Of a stretch of 8,228 bases of DNA, positions 1 to 7,442 are shown piece by piece. Both the position numbers and the translations under genes were made by a program. The notes beneath the pieces are model-generated. The model did no database searches and was not told the DNA's origin. It worked only from the letters and a program-made list of their open reading frames with translations. Position 1 is the stretch's first letter. Each line of letters opens with the position of its first letter. The stretch lies in the NCBI GenBank assembly GCA_021820645.1, contig JAKADJ010000090.1:1-8228 (forward strand). Reading direction: 5' to 3'. The DNA comes from Bacillota bacterium (lineage in GTDB: Bacteria > Bacillota_E > Sulfobacillia > Sulfobacillales > Sulfobacillaceae).

Positions 1-578
1 AGTCCGGTAGGAATGTCCCGCTTGATAACGTCGGCAATAGGGTGAGTTGGAAACGGTTGGCGACGGGCCTCGCCAAAACCATCAAGCACCCGATGAAGCG
101 CCTGGCGAAGCGAGAACTTTTGCCCCATGACTGGTTTGGCTTGTCCTTGGGCGATAAGAGAGTGTCGCACCGCATCACGAATTGCATCATCGACCGTGTC
201 GGGAGCCAAGCGCACTTCACTATTCCTGCTTTCTATCGAGAATCGAAAGCGATTGGGATAAACGCCATCATCCCAGATAGGACTATCATCTTCGTAGACA
301 GAGCTCGTAACCTTCACAATGGTTTCATCTGCCCGGATGCGGTATCGATCCAAACTAATTCGGGGAAACCCGGAAGGCGAAGGACCTTCCCCATCCCATC
401 GAGGGCCCAGAACAAAGTGGACGGTGTCTCCCACACTAATCTCTCCGGCCTTTCCATCGCTAAACTTTTTGGGCTTATTCGCACCCCAGATTCCAGTAGC
501 CACCGCCCGTTCAAAATTTGGGAGGCTCGCGCTTGCAACGGTGATATACCAATGGATCGGCAATCTCGAATGCTCCAT
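1..578 (-). CDS. EVE domain + McrB N-terminal-like (DUF3578) protein, 5' part of a modified-DNA restriction GTPase (partial)
   Basis: An open frame of 192 complete codons runs from ATG at 578 off the left edge without a stop. Residues about 9-110 form an EVE (PUA-like) domain: HWYITVAS, then NFERAVATGIWG, GDTVHFVLG, and YEDDSPIWDDGVYPNRFRF. EVE domains bind modified cytosine in DNA. Residues about 148-192 (KFSLRQALHRVLDGFG ... HPIADVIKRDIPTG) resemble the start of the McrB N-terminal DUF3578 region (HP...I+++IP). EVE-to-McrB fusions are known, and McrB is the AAA+ GTPase motor that recruits the McrC nuclease to cut modified DNA. The AAA+ core is not visible here. The 578 start has no clear SD. 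A good SD instead serves an overlapping frame starting at 699, so the true N-terminus may lie upstream and be broken by one extra base. The EVE call is firm and the McrB call is fairly likely. Confidence 0.8.
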   Translation of the reverse strand, partial: MEHSRLPIHWYITVASASLPNFERAVATGIWGANKPKKFSDGKAGEISVGDTVHFVLGPRWDGEGPSPSGFPRISLDRYRIRADETIVKVTSSVYEDDSPIWDDGVYPNRFRFSIESRNSEVRLAPDTVDDAIRDAVRHSLIAQGQAKPVMGQKFSLRQALHRVLDGFGEARRQPFPTHPIADVIKRDIPTG

Positions 579-699
579 AGAAACCGTCAATCTCGCTTTC
601 GTGGGCTGTATTCGACACAACGTACAGTTGTCGCGCCAAGTTTTTGGTTCTGTTGACCCCACCGCTTACATCTATCCATTTGTCATTTCTCGACATCAT
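511..699 (-). CDS. SD-led 62-codon frame overlapping the EVE gene; leader ORF or frameshifted N-terminus
   Basis: ATG-ATG at 699 follows GAGGAGG with about nine bases between, the best ribosome-binding site near this gene. The frame encodes 62 residues (MMSRNDKWIDVSGGVNRTKN ...) and stops at 511-513, overlapping the EVE frame (start 578) by 68 bases in the +1 frame. No family is recognised. Two readings fit. It may be an N-terminal extension of the EVE protein split by a one-base insertion or sequence error before the EVE strand HWYITVAS. Or it may be a separate short upstream ORF whose translation delivers ribosomes to the weakly served ATG at 578. Its last codons read AAA TTT TGA A, where a +1 slip would enter the EVE frame at FER, but that product would lack the first EVE strand, so programmed slippage is the least attractive option. 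Confidence 0.45.
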   Translation of the reverse strand: MMSRNDKWIDVSGGVNRTKNLARQLYVVSNTAHESEIDGFYGAFEIADPLVYHRCKREPPKF

Positions 700-708
700 T
701 GCCCTTTT

Positions 709-715
709 CCTCCTC
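709..715 (-). promoter_or_regulatory. Ribosome-binding site GAGGAGG
   Basis: GAGGAGG on the minus strand lies nine bases before the ATG at 699. It is the strongest SD match in this part of the window. It matters because the EVE frame itself, at ATG 578, has no comparable site. Confidence 0.65.
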
Positions 716-835
716 AGTCCACCGAAATCTAGTGATCCCATCGATTAGGTTGGCCGGAGCAGGGCGAGGACCACATGAGCCGTATTTTTTAAGGATCACG
801 TTAGGGTATTCAATGCAATGAAGGCACGAGGCGAG

Positions 836-898
836 ATTGTACCACGGTTAGGGATCCGAAACTCCACCTTCCGGGCATTATCCGCACCTAACTAACCG
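836..898 (-). promoter_or_regulatory. Candidate extended -10 promoter with flanking inverted repeat, upstream of the EVE-McrB gene
   Basis: In the spacer between the MFS stop (909) and the start at 699, the minus strand has TGGTACAAT, an extended -10 form, with TACAAT at 841-836. No convincing -35 is visible, as is common for extended -10 promoters. Just upstream lies a perfect 7-base inverted repeat, CGGTTAG at 845-851 and CTAACCG at 892-898 (plus strand), 40 bases apart. It could be an operator or an imperfect hairpin after the MFS gene. The rest of 700-908 shows no gene and no clear intrinsic terminator. The leader to the ATG at 699 would be about 130 bases. Confidence 0.3.
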
Positions 899-908
899 CG
901 TCATGGTT

Positions 909-2060
909 TTACCCGGGCTCTGTAGGAGGTTTGTGAAAGAATCTCCTGGTGAGAATGATCAGGGCCCACAGTGCTGCGACGGCAGACAATGCCCCAAAAA
1001 GCGGCCGAATCAACAATCTTGCCGGCAGGATTAACAAAAGACCTGTGCCAGCAATCGAGCCGAGTTCTTCATATAATCCCAGCCGGGCCCGAGCCATTCC
1101 TGCATGGCCGGCTACGGCATCGGAGTACATTTGACTCAGCACCAAATCCTCCACCAACCAGGTCGAAAGTCCTTCAATACCCCCAATGACCACAAACGAT
1201 CCAAACGAGACACCCCGAAAGAGTGCGTACCAACAAACGGCTAACACCAAAAACAAAGTCAGGATCCAAGCTCCTGAATGGCGGGGATTGATCCGCGGCA
1301 AAAGGTACCCTGCAAGCAGGGCCGAACCCCCATAAACCGACAGGGTAAGCCCGTATCCAAACGCGTGGCGATGCAAGATGTGAAAGGTATATGCCATGGC
1401 CAAGGTGTTGGCCTGCCAGACCAGGAAATTCAGCAAAAACATCACCAACGCCGCCCAATCTGGCCGCCACGACACCGCTGTGATTCGCACATCACGGTGC
1501 CTATAGGTGGGCGACCGAAAAGACAGCTGGGACACTAGGACCAACGTCATCGCATAACAGAGGGCCGATAGCAAAAAACCGGAGCGATATCCTACCCAGG
1601 TTAGTAACGCCCCGGCCAGTAAGGGGCCCACGAGACGAAGTAAGCCTTCGGCCTGACGCAGTCGGGCTACAATGTGGCGCGTGGTCCTGATGTCCCCGCT
1701 TTTCGCCACATAATGCGCCTGGGCAACCTCGTAAATACCACGCCCCACCGAAAGGCCCGCCAAACAGGCAAGCGCGGCCCAAAAATTCGTAATCGACCAG
1801 AGTCCCAAAACCAAGAGCAAGCGGGCTCCATAAGTCACCATCATAAGGAGTCTTGGCGGCCAATAAAGACTCGCCCAACCATAAAACCGGGCTAAAAGCA
1901 ATCCCGGCAGGGAACCTGCCAGGAAGTACCAAGCGTAACTTGAGGCTTCGGGGTTTATTTGCGTAATGAGAAGACCCAGTGCCACTTCGCGTAATTGGGC
2001 ACCCAGAGTAACCACCGCATCATCGGCGGCCAGCACATAAACGTCCTTATCGGTCGACAT
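909..2060 (-). CDS. MFS transporter, 12-segment efflux type
   Basis: A 383-residue hydrophobic protein with about twelve predicted membrane helices in two halves, the usual size and form of major facilitator superfamily exporters. The first helix spans about VVTLGAQLREVALGLLI, followed by segments such as SLPGLLLARFYGW. The mid-protein loop RSPTYRHRDVRITAVSWRPD separates the halves. The usual motif A in the loop between helices 2 and 3 (GxLaDRxGRR) is degenerate here, reading GWASLYWPPRLL, so coupling or subfamily is uncertain. The substrate cannot be read from the sequence; drug efflux is the family's common role. I chose ATG 2060 over ATG 2075 because a G-rich SD-like run (GGGGGG) lies seven bases before 2060, while 2075 has none and sits inside a hairpin. 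The upstream neighbour is a dead phosphotransferase, so the two may once have been a resistance pair. Confidence 0.85.
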   Translation of the reverse strand: MSTDKDVYVLAADDAVVTLGAQLREVALGLLITQINPEASSYAWYFLAGSLPGLLLARFYGWASLYWPPRLLMMVTYGARLLLVLGLWSITNFWAALACLAGLSVGRGIYEVAQAHYVAKSGDIRTTRHIVARLRQAEGLLRLVGPLLAGALLTWVGYRSGFLLSALCYAMTLVLVSQLSFRSPTYRHRDVRITAVSWRPDWAALVMFLLNFLVWQANTLAMAYTFHILHRHAFGYGLTLSVYGGSALLAGYLLPRINPRHSGAWILTLFLVLAVCWYALFRGVSFGSFVVIGGIEGLSTWLVEDLVLSQMYSDAVAGHAGMARARLGLYEELGSIAGTGLLLILPARLLIRPLFGALSAVAALWALIILTRRFFHKPPTEPG

Positions 2061-2095
2061 AAAAACACCCCCCATTCCGTGTACCGGAGGGAGGT
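2061..2095 (-). promoter_or_regulatory. Strong hairpin plus T-run abutting the MFS start: attenuator or SD-sequestering structure
   Basis: On the minus strand ACCTCCCTCCG (2095-2085) pairs with CGGAATGGGGGGT (2079-2067): four pairs, a two-base bulge, then seven pairs with one G-T wobble, around a five-base loop. It is followed by G then TTTTT (2065-2061) and at once by the ATG at 2060. The 3' arm holds both the G-run that would serve as SD and the alternative ATG at 2075. The form (GC-rich stem then T-run) resembles an intrinsic terminator. Its position resembles a translational attenuator. An upstream GGGAG at about 2135-2131 could pair with CTCCC of the 5' arm as an alternative fold. Confidence 0.45.
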
Positions 2096-2101
2096 CTCTA
2101 T

Positions 2102-2123
2102 CCCGCTTAGCTTACCAAACGGG
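2102..2123 (-). repeat. Small leader hairpin upstream of the MFS attenuator
   Basis: CCCGTTT (2123-2117) pairs with AAGCGGG (2108-2102) through seven pairs including one wobble, with an eight-base loop. It lies seven bases before the hairpin that abuts the MFS start, so both may belong to one structured mRNA leader. Confidence 0.3.
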
Positions 2124-2202
2124 CAGATCTCTCCCTGGAGGGTTTACAGTCAATGTCAACGGAGAGAACATGTCGCGTCACCCACTTGCTTAAAGTAGTG
2201 CC

Positions 2203-2231
2203 AGTATACCCAATCCGAGAGCATCCGTCTA
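2203..2231 (-). promoter_or_regulatory. Candidate sigma-70-type promoter for the MFS gene
   Basis: Minus strand TAGACG (2231-2226, four of six matches to TTGACA), a spacer of exactly 17 bases, then TATACT (2208-2203, five of six matches to TATAAT). Transcription would start near 2196 and give a leader of about 135 bases containing both hairpins before the MFS start. An inverted repeat (GCGGTCT at 2296-2302, AGACCGC at 2319-2325, plus strand) lies about 65 bases upstream of the -35 and could be an operator. Confidence 0.35.
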
Positions 2232-2376
2232 TTCTTAGAACCATGCCTCGTCCCCAAACAATCCATAACTTGGTTTCCGTTGGCACCAGACCGAGGCGGT
2301 CTAATAGTAGGAGGGTTGAGACCGCTTGCATGGTAGAGTTACCTTGTAGAACTAAATCCTTCTTCCCGCATTCACA

Positions 2377-2652
2377 TTATCCACGGGTAGTGTTCAAAAC
2401 GCCGACGATTCCCCCTGGGTCGCTCCATACATCCTCAAGATTAGCGGATTGAGGACGACTTCAAGGGAAAAATGGCACATGCGATTGGACGGGTATTCCT
2501 GATGCCCGATAACGCACATCAAGTTTTTCGTAACCCGGCACGAAGAAATCGGCTTTAGGATATGCAGGCCGATCCGCAACCCTCTGTGATCCGTATCGGA
2601 AAGGTCTACTCCAGCAATTAAATTGATTTTTCAATGGCGTCCAACCCTGACT
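2377..2652 (-). other. Gene-poor stretch; possible remnant reading frame with one internal TGA
   Basis: The region 2096-2617 holds no confident gene. One minus-strand frame from about 2652 to a TAA at 2377 is open except for a single TGA at 2461-2463. It reads ... RVADRPAYPKADFFVPGYEK ... then SANLEDVWSDPGGIVGVLN. It looks more protein-like than its neighbours but has no good start codon or SD and no family I recognise. Its right end overlaps the restored 3' end of the phosphotransferase pseudogene. It may be the worn C-terminal part of a lost gene, or chance: about four stops would be expected in that length, so seeing only one is suggestive and not decisive. A 74-codon frame at 2331-2107 also lies here and is not supported. 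Confidence 0.2.
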
Positions 2653-3378
2653 CTAATGCCTCAGTATCGCGGTGTTGAACACCGAACAGCGCTTCTTGCC
2701 AGGCAAAGGTCCCCCCGTAAAAGCGCACTCGTGGCCACCAGTTTTCCCCTCCGCCAGGTGAGTTCGAACGATGTCCTCACCGTAGCTGGCAACCAGCGCC
2801 GCCACATCAATCGCGGGATTCCCCAGTGCGATACCATCGAAATCAATGAGTCCACTCAGTCGCTGTGCCTTCGGATCCCACAGGATATTGGAGCTTCCAA
2901 AATCCCCGGCGTTGAGTTCCTGATACAGCGCCTCCCAGTTGCGGACATCTTCCTGGGGTAAGGCCATCTCTGTGGCCACTTCGATTCGCTGTAGAACACC
3001 AAGAAATTCCACGAGGGTTGCTACCAGGCGATCTTGATGTTCCGGGGCCAGCCCCTGCAACACGTCACCCCACAGTGGGCTACCCGGCAACGCTTCATAG
3101 CCGAACCACGCACTACCGGGAAACCTTGGCTCACTCTCTAGATCAAACCATGACCAGAGTGGGCTGGGAATCGGCAACGGGAGCCTTCGGTGTAGTGTCT
3201 GAAGCATTGTAGCCGTGCGTCTTAGAATCACGGCACCTTCCAGATACCGCGCAAACCGAAAAATGATGCGCTCGTTAAGAATTATCACCAGATGGTTTTG
3301 TCCATGATGCACCAGCTCTACCGATCCATCAGGAATATCACCATGTCGCATACGTATCAGACAGCAAATCCCTAGCAT
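2618..3378 (-). pseudogene. Decayed aminoglycoside-phosphotransferase (APH/choline-kinase-fold) family gene
   Basis: The N-lobe is recognisable (ELVHHGQNHLVIILNERIIF then RFAR), as are the catalytic loop (GDFGSSNILWD, residues about 158-168) and the metal-binding IDF (about 178-180). These enzymes move phosphate from a nucleotide to a drug or small hydroxyl compound. Three lesions are visible. The loop reads AGD where the family has HGD. Only about a dozen residues separate EDVRNWEALY from that loop, where relatives usually have about 40-50, so an in-frame deletion is likely. Near 2746-2754 the frame breaks: the unshifted frame gives a nonsense tail and stops at 2653, while the frame one base away gives GENWWPRVRFYGGTFAWQEA and continues family-like to TAA at 2618. 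One missing G in a G-rich run explains it. An acidic residue expected in the N-lobe helix is also replaced (LRRTATML). I start at ATG 3378, which has no strong SD. Function is very unlikely. Confidence 0.75.
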
Positions 3379-3423
3379 CGATTGTCATGAGGTTCACGCA
3401 CCCTTTGGCCGCGTGCATAATTC

Positions 3424-3447
3424 CCGGTGTCCCATGATTATCACCGG
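3424..3447 (-). terminator. Perfect 6-bp hairpin at the end of the helicase gene, weak terminator candidate
   Basis: CCGGTG at 3424-3429 and CACCGG at 3442-3447 (plus strand) form a perfect stem with a 12-base loop that includes part of the helicase stop codon. No T-run follows on the minus strand, so read-through into the phosphotransferase remnant 63 bases further on is likely. It may only stabilise the mRNA end. Confidence 0.25.
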
Positions 3448-6400
3448 CGCCGATGTGCTACGACTAAGGGTCGAAGGATCGCCTCGATTCGCACCCCCCG
3501 CCTTTTGTATCCGAGTTCCATGGTTAATGCCGACAGCAGTTCTTCATCGGTGCGCAAAAGCCCATCGGATTCAATCCACGCGAGCATGCGGATCACTTCC
3601 GCTAGATCCCTTTGGTCAATGGGTACTCCTGTTGTCACTGAGGGTCGTGCTGCGCGTTCGGCGGGGATCGTCGCCAAGTTGGAATTCTTTAAGGGTTCAG
3701 GGCTCTGAGGTAAGCCGGGGACACCAACCCGAGTTAATGCGTCCTGATACGCGCGAACAGCGCGTTGGGTCTCTACTGCCGGATTGCGGAACCACTCCGT
3801 AGACCAAATCCGGTGAAACCGCCACCCTAGCATCTCCAATTGTTGCTGACGCAGACGATCTCGGTCTCGAGCAGTTGGAGCAGAATGATAAGACGCGCCA
3901 TCACATTCGATGGCCAACACAAACTCTCCGCGGCGCTCAGGATGTTGCACAGCAAAATCCAGACGATAGCGCGAGACTCCCCATTGGGGTACCAGGTGTA
4001 GCCCTTCTTTGGTCAGTGCGTCTCGCACCATCAGTTCGAACGGGTTCAGGGCTATATCCCGATAACCGGGCCCGGTCCGTAAAATGTCGCCCTTGGTGGC
4101 GGCGTAGGCTAAAAATTCCCGGAGTAATTCCACACCTCGAGACATACGGCGCGTCGGATCCATGTCGCGGTGGTCAAACGAAGAAATCACTGTCATCCGC
4201 GACCGCGCTCGGGTGATTGCCACATTGAGCCGGCGCTCGCCGCCTTCTTGCAAGAGCGGGCCAAAGCGATAAAGGAGGGTGCCATTCGGCTCCTTGCCGT
4301 ATCCGACAGACAGAATGATGGCATCGCGTTCGTCCCCCTGTACCCGTTCGAGGTTTTTGATAAAAAAGCGATCGGGACTTTGCGGATCGAAAAATTCATC
4401 CAGTTCGGGATGCCGTGCCAATTGTTGTTCCAGAGCCATTTGGATGCGATTGGCATGTTTCAGGCCCATCGTGATGACCCCTAGAGACTCGTCGGGATGC
4501 TCAACTACGTGCTGTAAAATGTGATCCACCACTACGTTGACTTCTTCTACGACACTATCTTGCACCGTATCATGGCCGTTTTTACCTGAAACCAACACAT
4601 GCTGTATTGGATGTACCTGACCGGTGCCCGGAAACGTGACCAAGCTCTCCCCATAGATGTGGTGATTGGAAAAGGCAATCAGCCGTTCATCACGGCTTCG
4701 ATAATGCCATTGCAAGGACCAAGGAGCGGTTAATCCCGACATCGAATCTAGGACGCTTTCGAATCCTTGGTACGGAGTTTCATCATCGGATGATTCGGCG
4801 TCTTCCACGGTATTAGCAAAGAAAGTCGTGGGGGGCAACTGATGATTATCCCCAGCCACCACCGCCTGCCTCCCACGTGCCAACGACGGGATGGCGTCTT
4901 CGGGTAACACCTGACTGGCCTCATCAAAGATGACCACATCAAACCAGGGCTGCGCAGCCAACAACTGGCTGACACTTAGAGGGCTGGCAACCCAACACGG
5001 GCGTAGCGCCAATAAGGCATTGGGTGCTTGAAAAAGAAGTTTACGCAGTGGCAGATGGCGGGATTTTTTGGCCGCTTCCTGCCGTATTAACGCTTCTTGA
5101 TCTGGATACTCGTTAAAGGCTTGAATGGCGCGTTGCCCGTGCTGATGCAACACACGCTCGCGATTCATTAGAATGCGATGCCGATCACTGTCGCGAAACT
5201 CTTCGATTAGTCGTTCGTGGTTGTCGCGCACAAAATGCGCTAGATCCGGCTCGTGAAGCAAGGTCTGATCTAATACCGATTCAAAGAGGTTATAGCGAAA
5301 CATCTCCACCCACTGTCCCGAAGCTATCTCACCCTCTAAGAGATTATCCAACCAGGTACCTAGTGAGAGGTCCTGTAGTCGGCTGCGCATGGCATGGACC
5401 CGTGCCACCTGGAGCGGCGTAACGTGATCGGCCGCTAGCGCTTCGAGGTATGACCACCACTCTAGGGCCGGTAGTTCACGAATCTTGACTGCGAATCTCG
5501 CCAACACATCTAAATTTTGTTTCATAGTGTTCCAAATGCTCCGAATCTCGTCTAAATCCTGTGGCATGATAGGCGCACCTGAACCACCCAGGTCGTGCCA
5601 TTGGGCCTTCAGATCCAAAAGGCGACGAACATCCATCGGTGGGTTGGTTATTTTCCCGACTCCCAGTCGAAAGGTTCGCAGTTGCCCCAAAGCCGCCCGA
5701 TACCGTCCATTGGTCAATTGTCGCCAAACATTTTCCAAGCCATTTGACGATCCCCCCAGATCCTCTCCCCATGCCTTTAAAGGAGCCTCATAAACCGCCG
5801 GATCGTATCGCAAACTCATATCGCGAATGTCCGCCCATAGCTCCAATCTTCGATCCACGTCCTCGAGGCCCAGACACGATAAGCGAAACGGATCGCCCCA
5901 CCTGTCGCTTCTTCGAAGAATTTGAGGCCAGAGTTGGCTTAGGTTACTTATGGCCGCCAGAGCGCTTTGCACTGCCTCGGGCGTAGTGAGTACCGCGGTA
6001 AACCATGGATTCTCACGATTATCCCAAAGCGCCCCGAGTTCGCGCAGATGCTCTTCCACCTCGGCAATGGTCTCGCTGTCCCATGAATCCCATACCGAAG
6101 CCTCAATGCGATGCCGGAAGCCATGACTCATCGTGGCCTTTTTGACGATACCCAGCATCTCGAACACACTCATCCCGACGGGTGATCGCGATGCATGAAG
6201 CGCCTTGACATAAGAGTTGAGACGTTCTCGACGGTCAGCAAAAATGTGTTGCACGCGCTCTATCTCGACAGCCTTCGCATTCTTCACCCGATCCAAACTC
6301 TCAGCCAGTTGCCGTGCCACTACGTTTTTGGACCGATCGGCACCGCCTAAATCTAAAGCCAAATGCCCCAACCCCACGTCTCGCAAGCGCCCCAGCACCA

Positions 6401-7400
6401 CGTCTAAAGCGGCACGCTTTTCGGCTACAAATAGGACCGAACGGCCCCGAGCGGCGGATTCGGCCAGGATGTTGACGATAGTTTGGCTCTTTCCGGTTCC
6501 CGGGGGACCAAGAATTACGCCGGTGTGCCCCCGGTTCACCGCGCGGATAACGGTTAACTGGCTGGAATCCGCATCGAGCACCGTAAACTCGTCCGCAGCG
6601 GGCATGTCATCGAGTGCCCAAGGCTCTACACTCTCGTTGATTTTCTTGGCAAACAGGTGGGTTCGGGCAGATTCATCGCCGGCCAGGGCGGCCACCACAT
6701 CGTTTTCCACCAACCCGTCTCCCAGTCCGGTCAAATCGTTGACCATCGCCAGTTTTTGAAACGAAAAATTCCCCAGGATGACGGTATCCTGTAACGATAG
6801 TTCGGGCACGTCAACTAACCGCTGTTGTAAAGGCTTCAATAGAGCTTGGACATCGTGGAGACTTGGAACCCCGTCCTCACCGGGTGGCAGCAACCGAACG
6901 CCAAAGTTTTCTTCGAGCACATAGGACAAAATGGGATTCCATGTGGGATCTCCAGTGCGCCGTAACCGGGCCTTTAATCCTTCTCGTCCTACTATCTCCA
7001 CCTCAGCGGGGATCAGCCATATCGGTGCGCGAGGCGCACGTCCGCCATCTGCAGGTTTCCACGAGGCAAGTCCCAGGCTGAGGTAGCAGGTATGCACACC
7101 TCTTTCCTCCCGGTTGACCACGGTTTGGTTATAGATGCCGCGCACCTTTGCCATGAGTCCCTCGACATCTTCGGAGGTTATGGCGGTATCGAGCACCAGA
7201 AGATGTTCCTCAAGAAATGCACCAAGTGCCCTCACGCTAATGGTATCAAGCCTGAGGCTCCCCCGCTTTAGATCCCGAAAGTACAGCAATGAATTCCGAC
7301 GCCCCAGGTCAAAGAGCTTTTTCTTCCAAGTCTCTCGCGCCTGATCGACCAGAACCTGACGTCGATTCCCTATCTTATTCTCATCATCCATGAATTCCAT
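3441..7400 (-). CDS. DUF4011 / SF1 helicase with C-terminal Vsr/MTES_1575-like nuclease domain
   Basis: 1319 residues from ATG 7400, chosen because GAGG lies eight bases upstream; a TTG seven codons earlier has no such support. Domain order: DUF4011-type N-terminus (KKLFDLGRRNSLLYFRDLKR, about 27-46); Walker A GPPGTGKS (298-305); a roughly 520-residue mostly helical insertion; Walker B FDEAS (about 825-829); motif III AGDNHQLPP; motif IV-like WHYRSRDERLI (898-908); motif V VQGDERDAII (1020-1029); arginine-finger motif VI NVAITRARSR (from 1059). A PD-(D/E)XK nuclease of the Vsr/MTES_1575 group follows: FELMVRDAL (from 1121), LDFAV, then AIECDGASYHS with E1165 and D1167, and WSTEWF (1199-1204). 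The last 50 residues (RTDEELLSALTMELGYKRRG) look like a winged-helix tail with a basic end. All core motor and nuclease residues are present, so the protein should be an active ATP-driven nucleic-acid translocase with a DNA-cutting domain. Such proteins recur in defence islands, and anti-phage action is inferred from that and the EVE-McrB neighbour. Confidence 0.92.
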   Translation of the reverse strand: MEFMDDENKIGNRRQVLVDQARETWKKKLFDLGRRNSLLYFRDLKRGSLRLDTISVRALGAFLEEHLLVLDTAITSEDVEGLMAKVRGIYNQTVVNREERGVHTCYLSLGLASWKPADGGRAPRAPIWLIPAEVEIVGREGLKARLRRTGDPTWNPILSYVLEENFGVRLLPPGEDGVPSLHDVQALLKPLQQRLVDVPELSLQDTVILGNFSFQKLAMVNDLTGLGDGLVENDVVAALAGDESARTHLFAKKINESVEPWALDDMPAADEFTVLDADSSQLTVIRAVNRGHTGVILGPPGTGKSQTIVNILAESAARGRSVLFVAEKRAALDVVLGRLRDVGLGHLALDLGGADRSKNVVARQLAESLDRVKNAKAVEIERVQHIFADRRERLNSYVKALHASRSPVGMSVFEMLGIVKKATMSHGFRHRIEASVWDSWDSETIAEVEEHLRELGALWDNRENPWFTAVLTTPEAVQSALAAISNLSQLWPQILRRSDRWGDPFRLSCLGLEDVDRRLELWADIRDMSLRYDPAVYEAPLKAWGEDLGGSSNGLENVWRQLTNGRYRAALGQLRTFRLGVGKITNPPMDVRRLLDLKAQWHDLGGSGAPIMPQDLDEIRSIWNTMKQNLDVLARFAVKIRELPALEWWSYLEALAADHVTPLQVARVHAMRSRLQDLSLGTWLDNLLEGEIASGQWVEMFRYNLFESVLDQTLLHEPDLAHFVRDNHERLIEEFRDSDRHRILMNRERVLHQHGQRAIQAFNEYPDQEALIRQEAAKKSRHLPLRKLLFQAPNALLALRPCWVASPLSVSQLLAAQPWFDVVIFDEASQVLPEDAIPSLARGRQAVVAGDNHQLPPTTFFANTVEDAESSDDETPYQGFESVLDSMSGLTAPWSLQWHYRSRDERLIAFSNHHIYGESLVTFPGTGQVHPIQHVLVSGKNGHDTVQDSVVEEVNVVVDHILQHVVEHPDESLGVITMGLKHANRIQMALEQQLARHPELDEFFDPQSPDRFFIKNLERVQGDERDAIILSVGYGKEPNGTLLYRFGPLLQEGGERRLNVAITRARSRMTVISSFDHRDMDPTRRMSRGVELLREFLAYAATKGDILRTGPGYRDIALNPFELMVRDALTKEGLHLVPQWGVSRYRLDFAVQHPERRGEFVLAIECDGASYHSAPTARDRDRLRQQQLEMLGWRFHRIWSTEWFRNPAVETQRAVRAYQDALTRVGVPGLPQSPEPLKNSNLATIPAERAARPSVTTGVPIDQRDLAEVIRMLAWIESDGLLRTDEELLSALTMELGYKRRGVRIEAILRPLVVAHRRR

Positions 7401-7408
7401 TGACCGAT

Positions 7409-7412
7409 CCTC
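7409..7412 (-). promoter_or_regulatory. Ribosome-binding site GAGG deciding the helicase start
   Basis: GAGG on the minus strand lies eight bases before ATG 7400. It favours that start over the TTG at 7421, which would place the SD inside the coding region. Confidence 0.6.
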
Positions 7413-7442
7413 TTTACACAAGAATTGGGTCCCGCCCCCGAT

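Noticed and set aside
505..520. Programmed +1 frameshift at TTT TGA A linking the 62-codon frame to the EVE frame
   Set aside because: The fused product would replace the first EVE strand (HWYITVAS) with an unrelated segment, so it is unlikely to be the functional route.
42..656. Plus-strand frame of 204 codons
   Set aside because: It is the antisense of the EVE-domain gene, has no family features and lacks an SD. The minus-strand product is clearly recognisable.
799..857. Two copies of a GTTAGGG-like motif on the plus strand
   Set aside because: Only two imperfect short copies with unequal flanks. No spacing pattern or family meaning beyond the inverted repeat already noted.
2107..2331. 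74-codon minus-strand frame before the MFS gene
   Set aside because: It runs across the candidate promoter and leader hairpin, has only a weak AAGG ten bases upstream, and resembles no family. Not strong enough to call.
2377..2385. TTATCCACG, one mismatch from a DnaA box
   Set aside because: A single isolated copy with no cluster, AT-rich unwinding element or replication gene nearby.
6217..6759. Plus-strand frame of 180 codons rich in Ser, Arg and Pro
   Set aside because: It lies antisense to the Walker A region of the helicase, and its composition is typical of a shadow frame.
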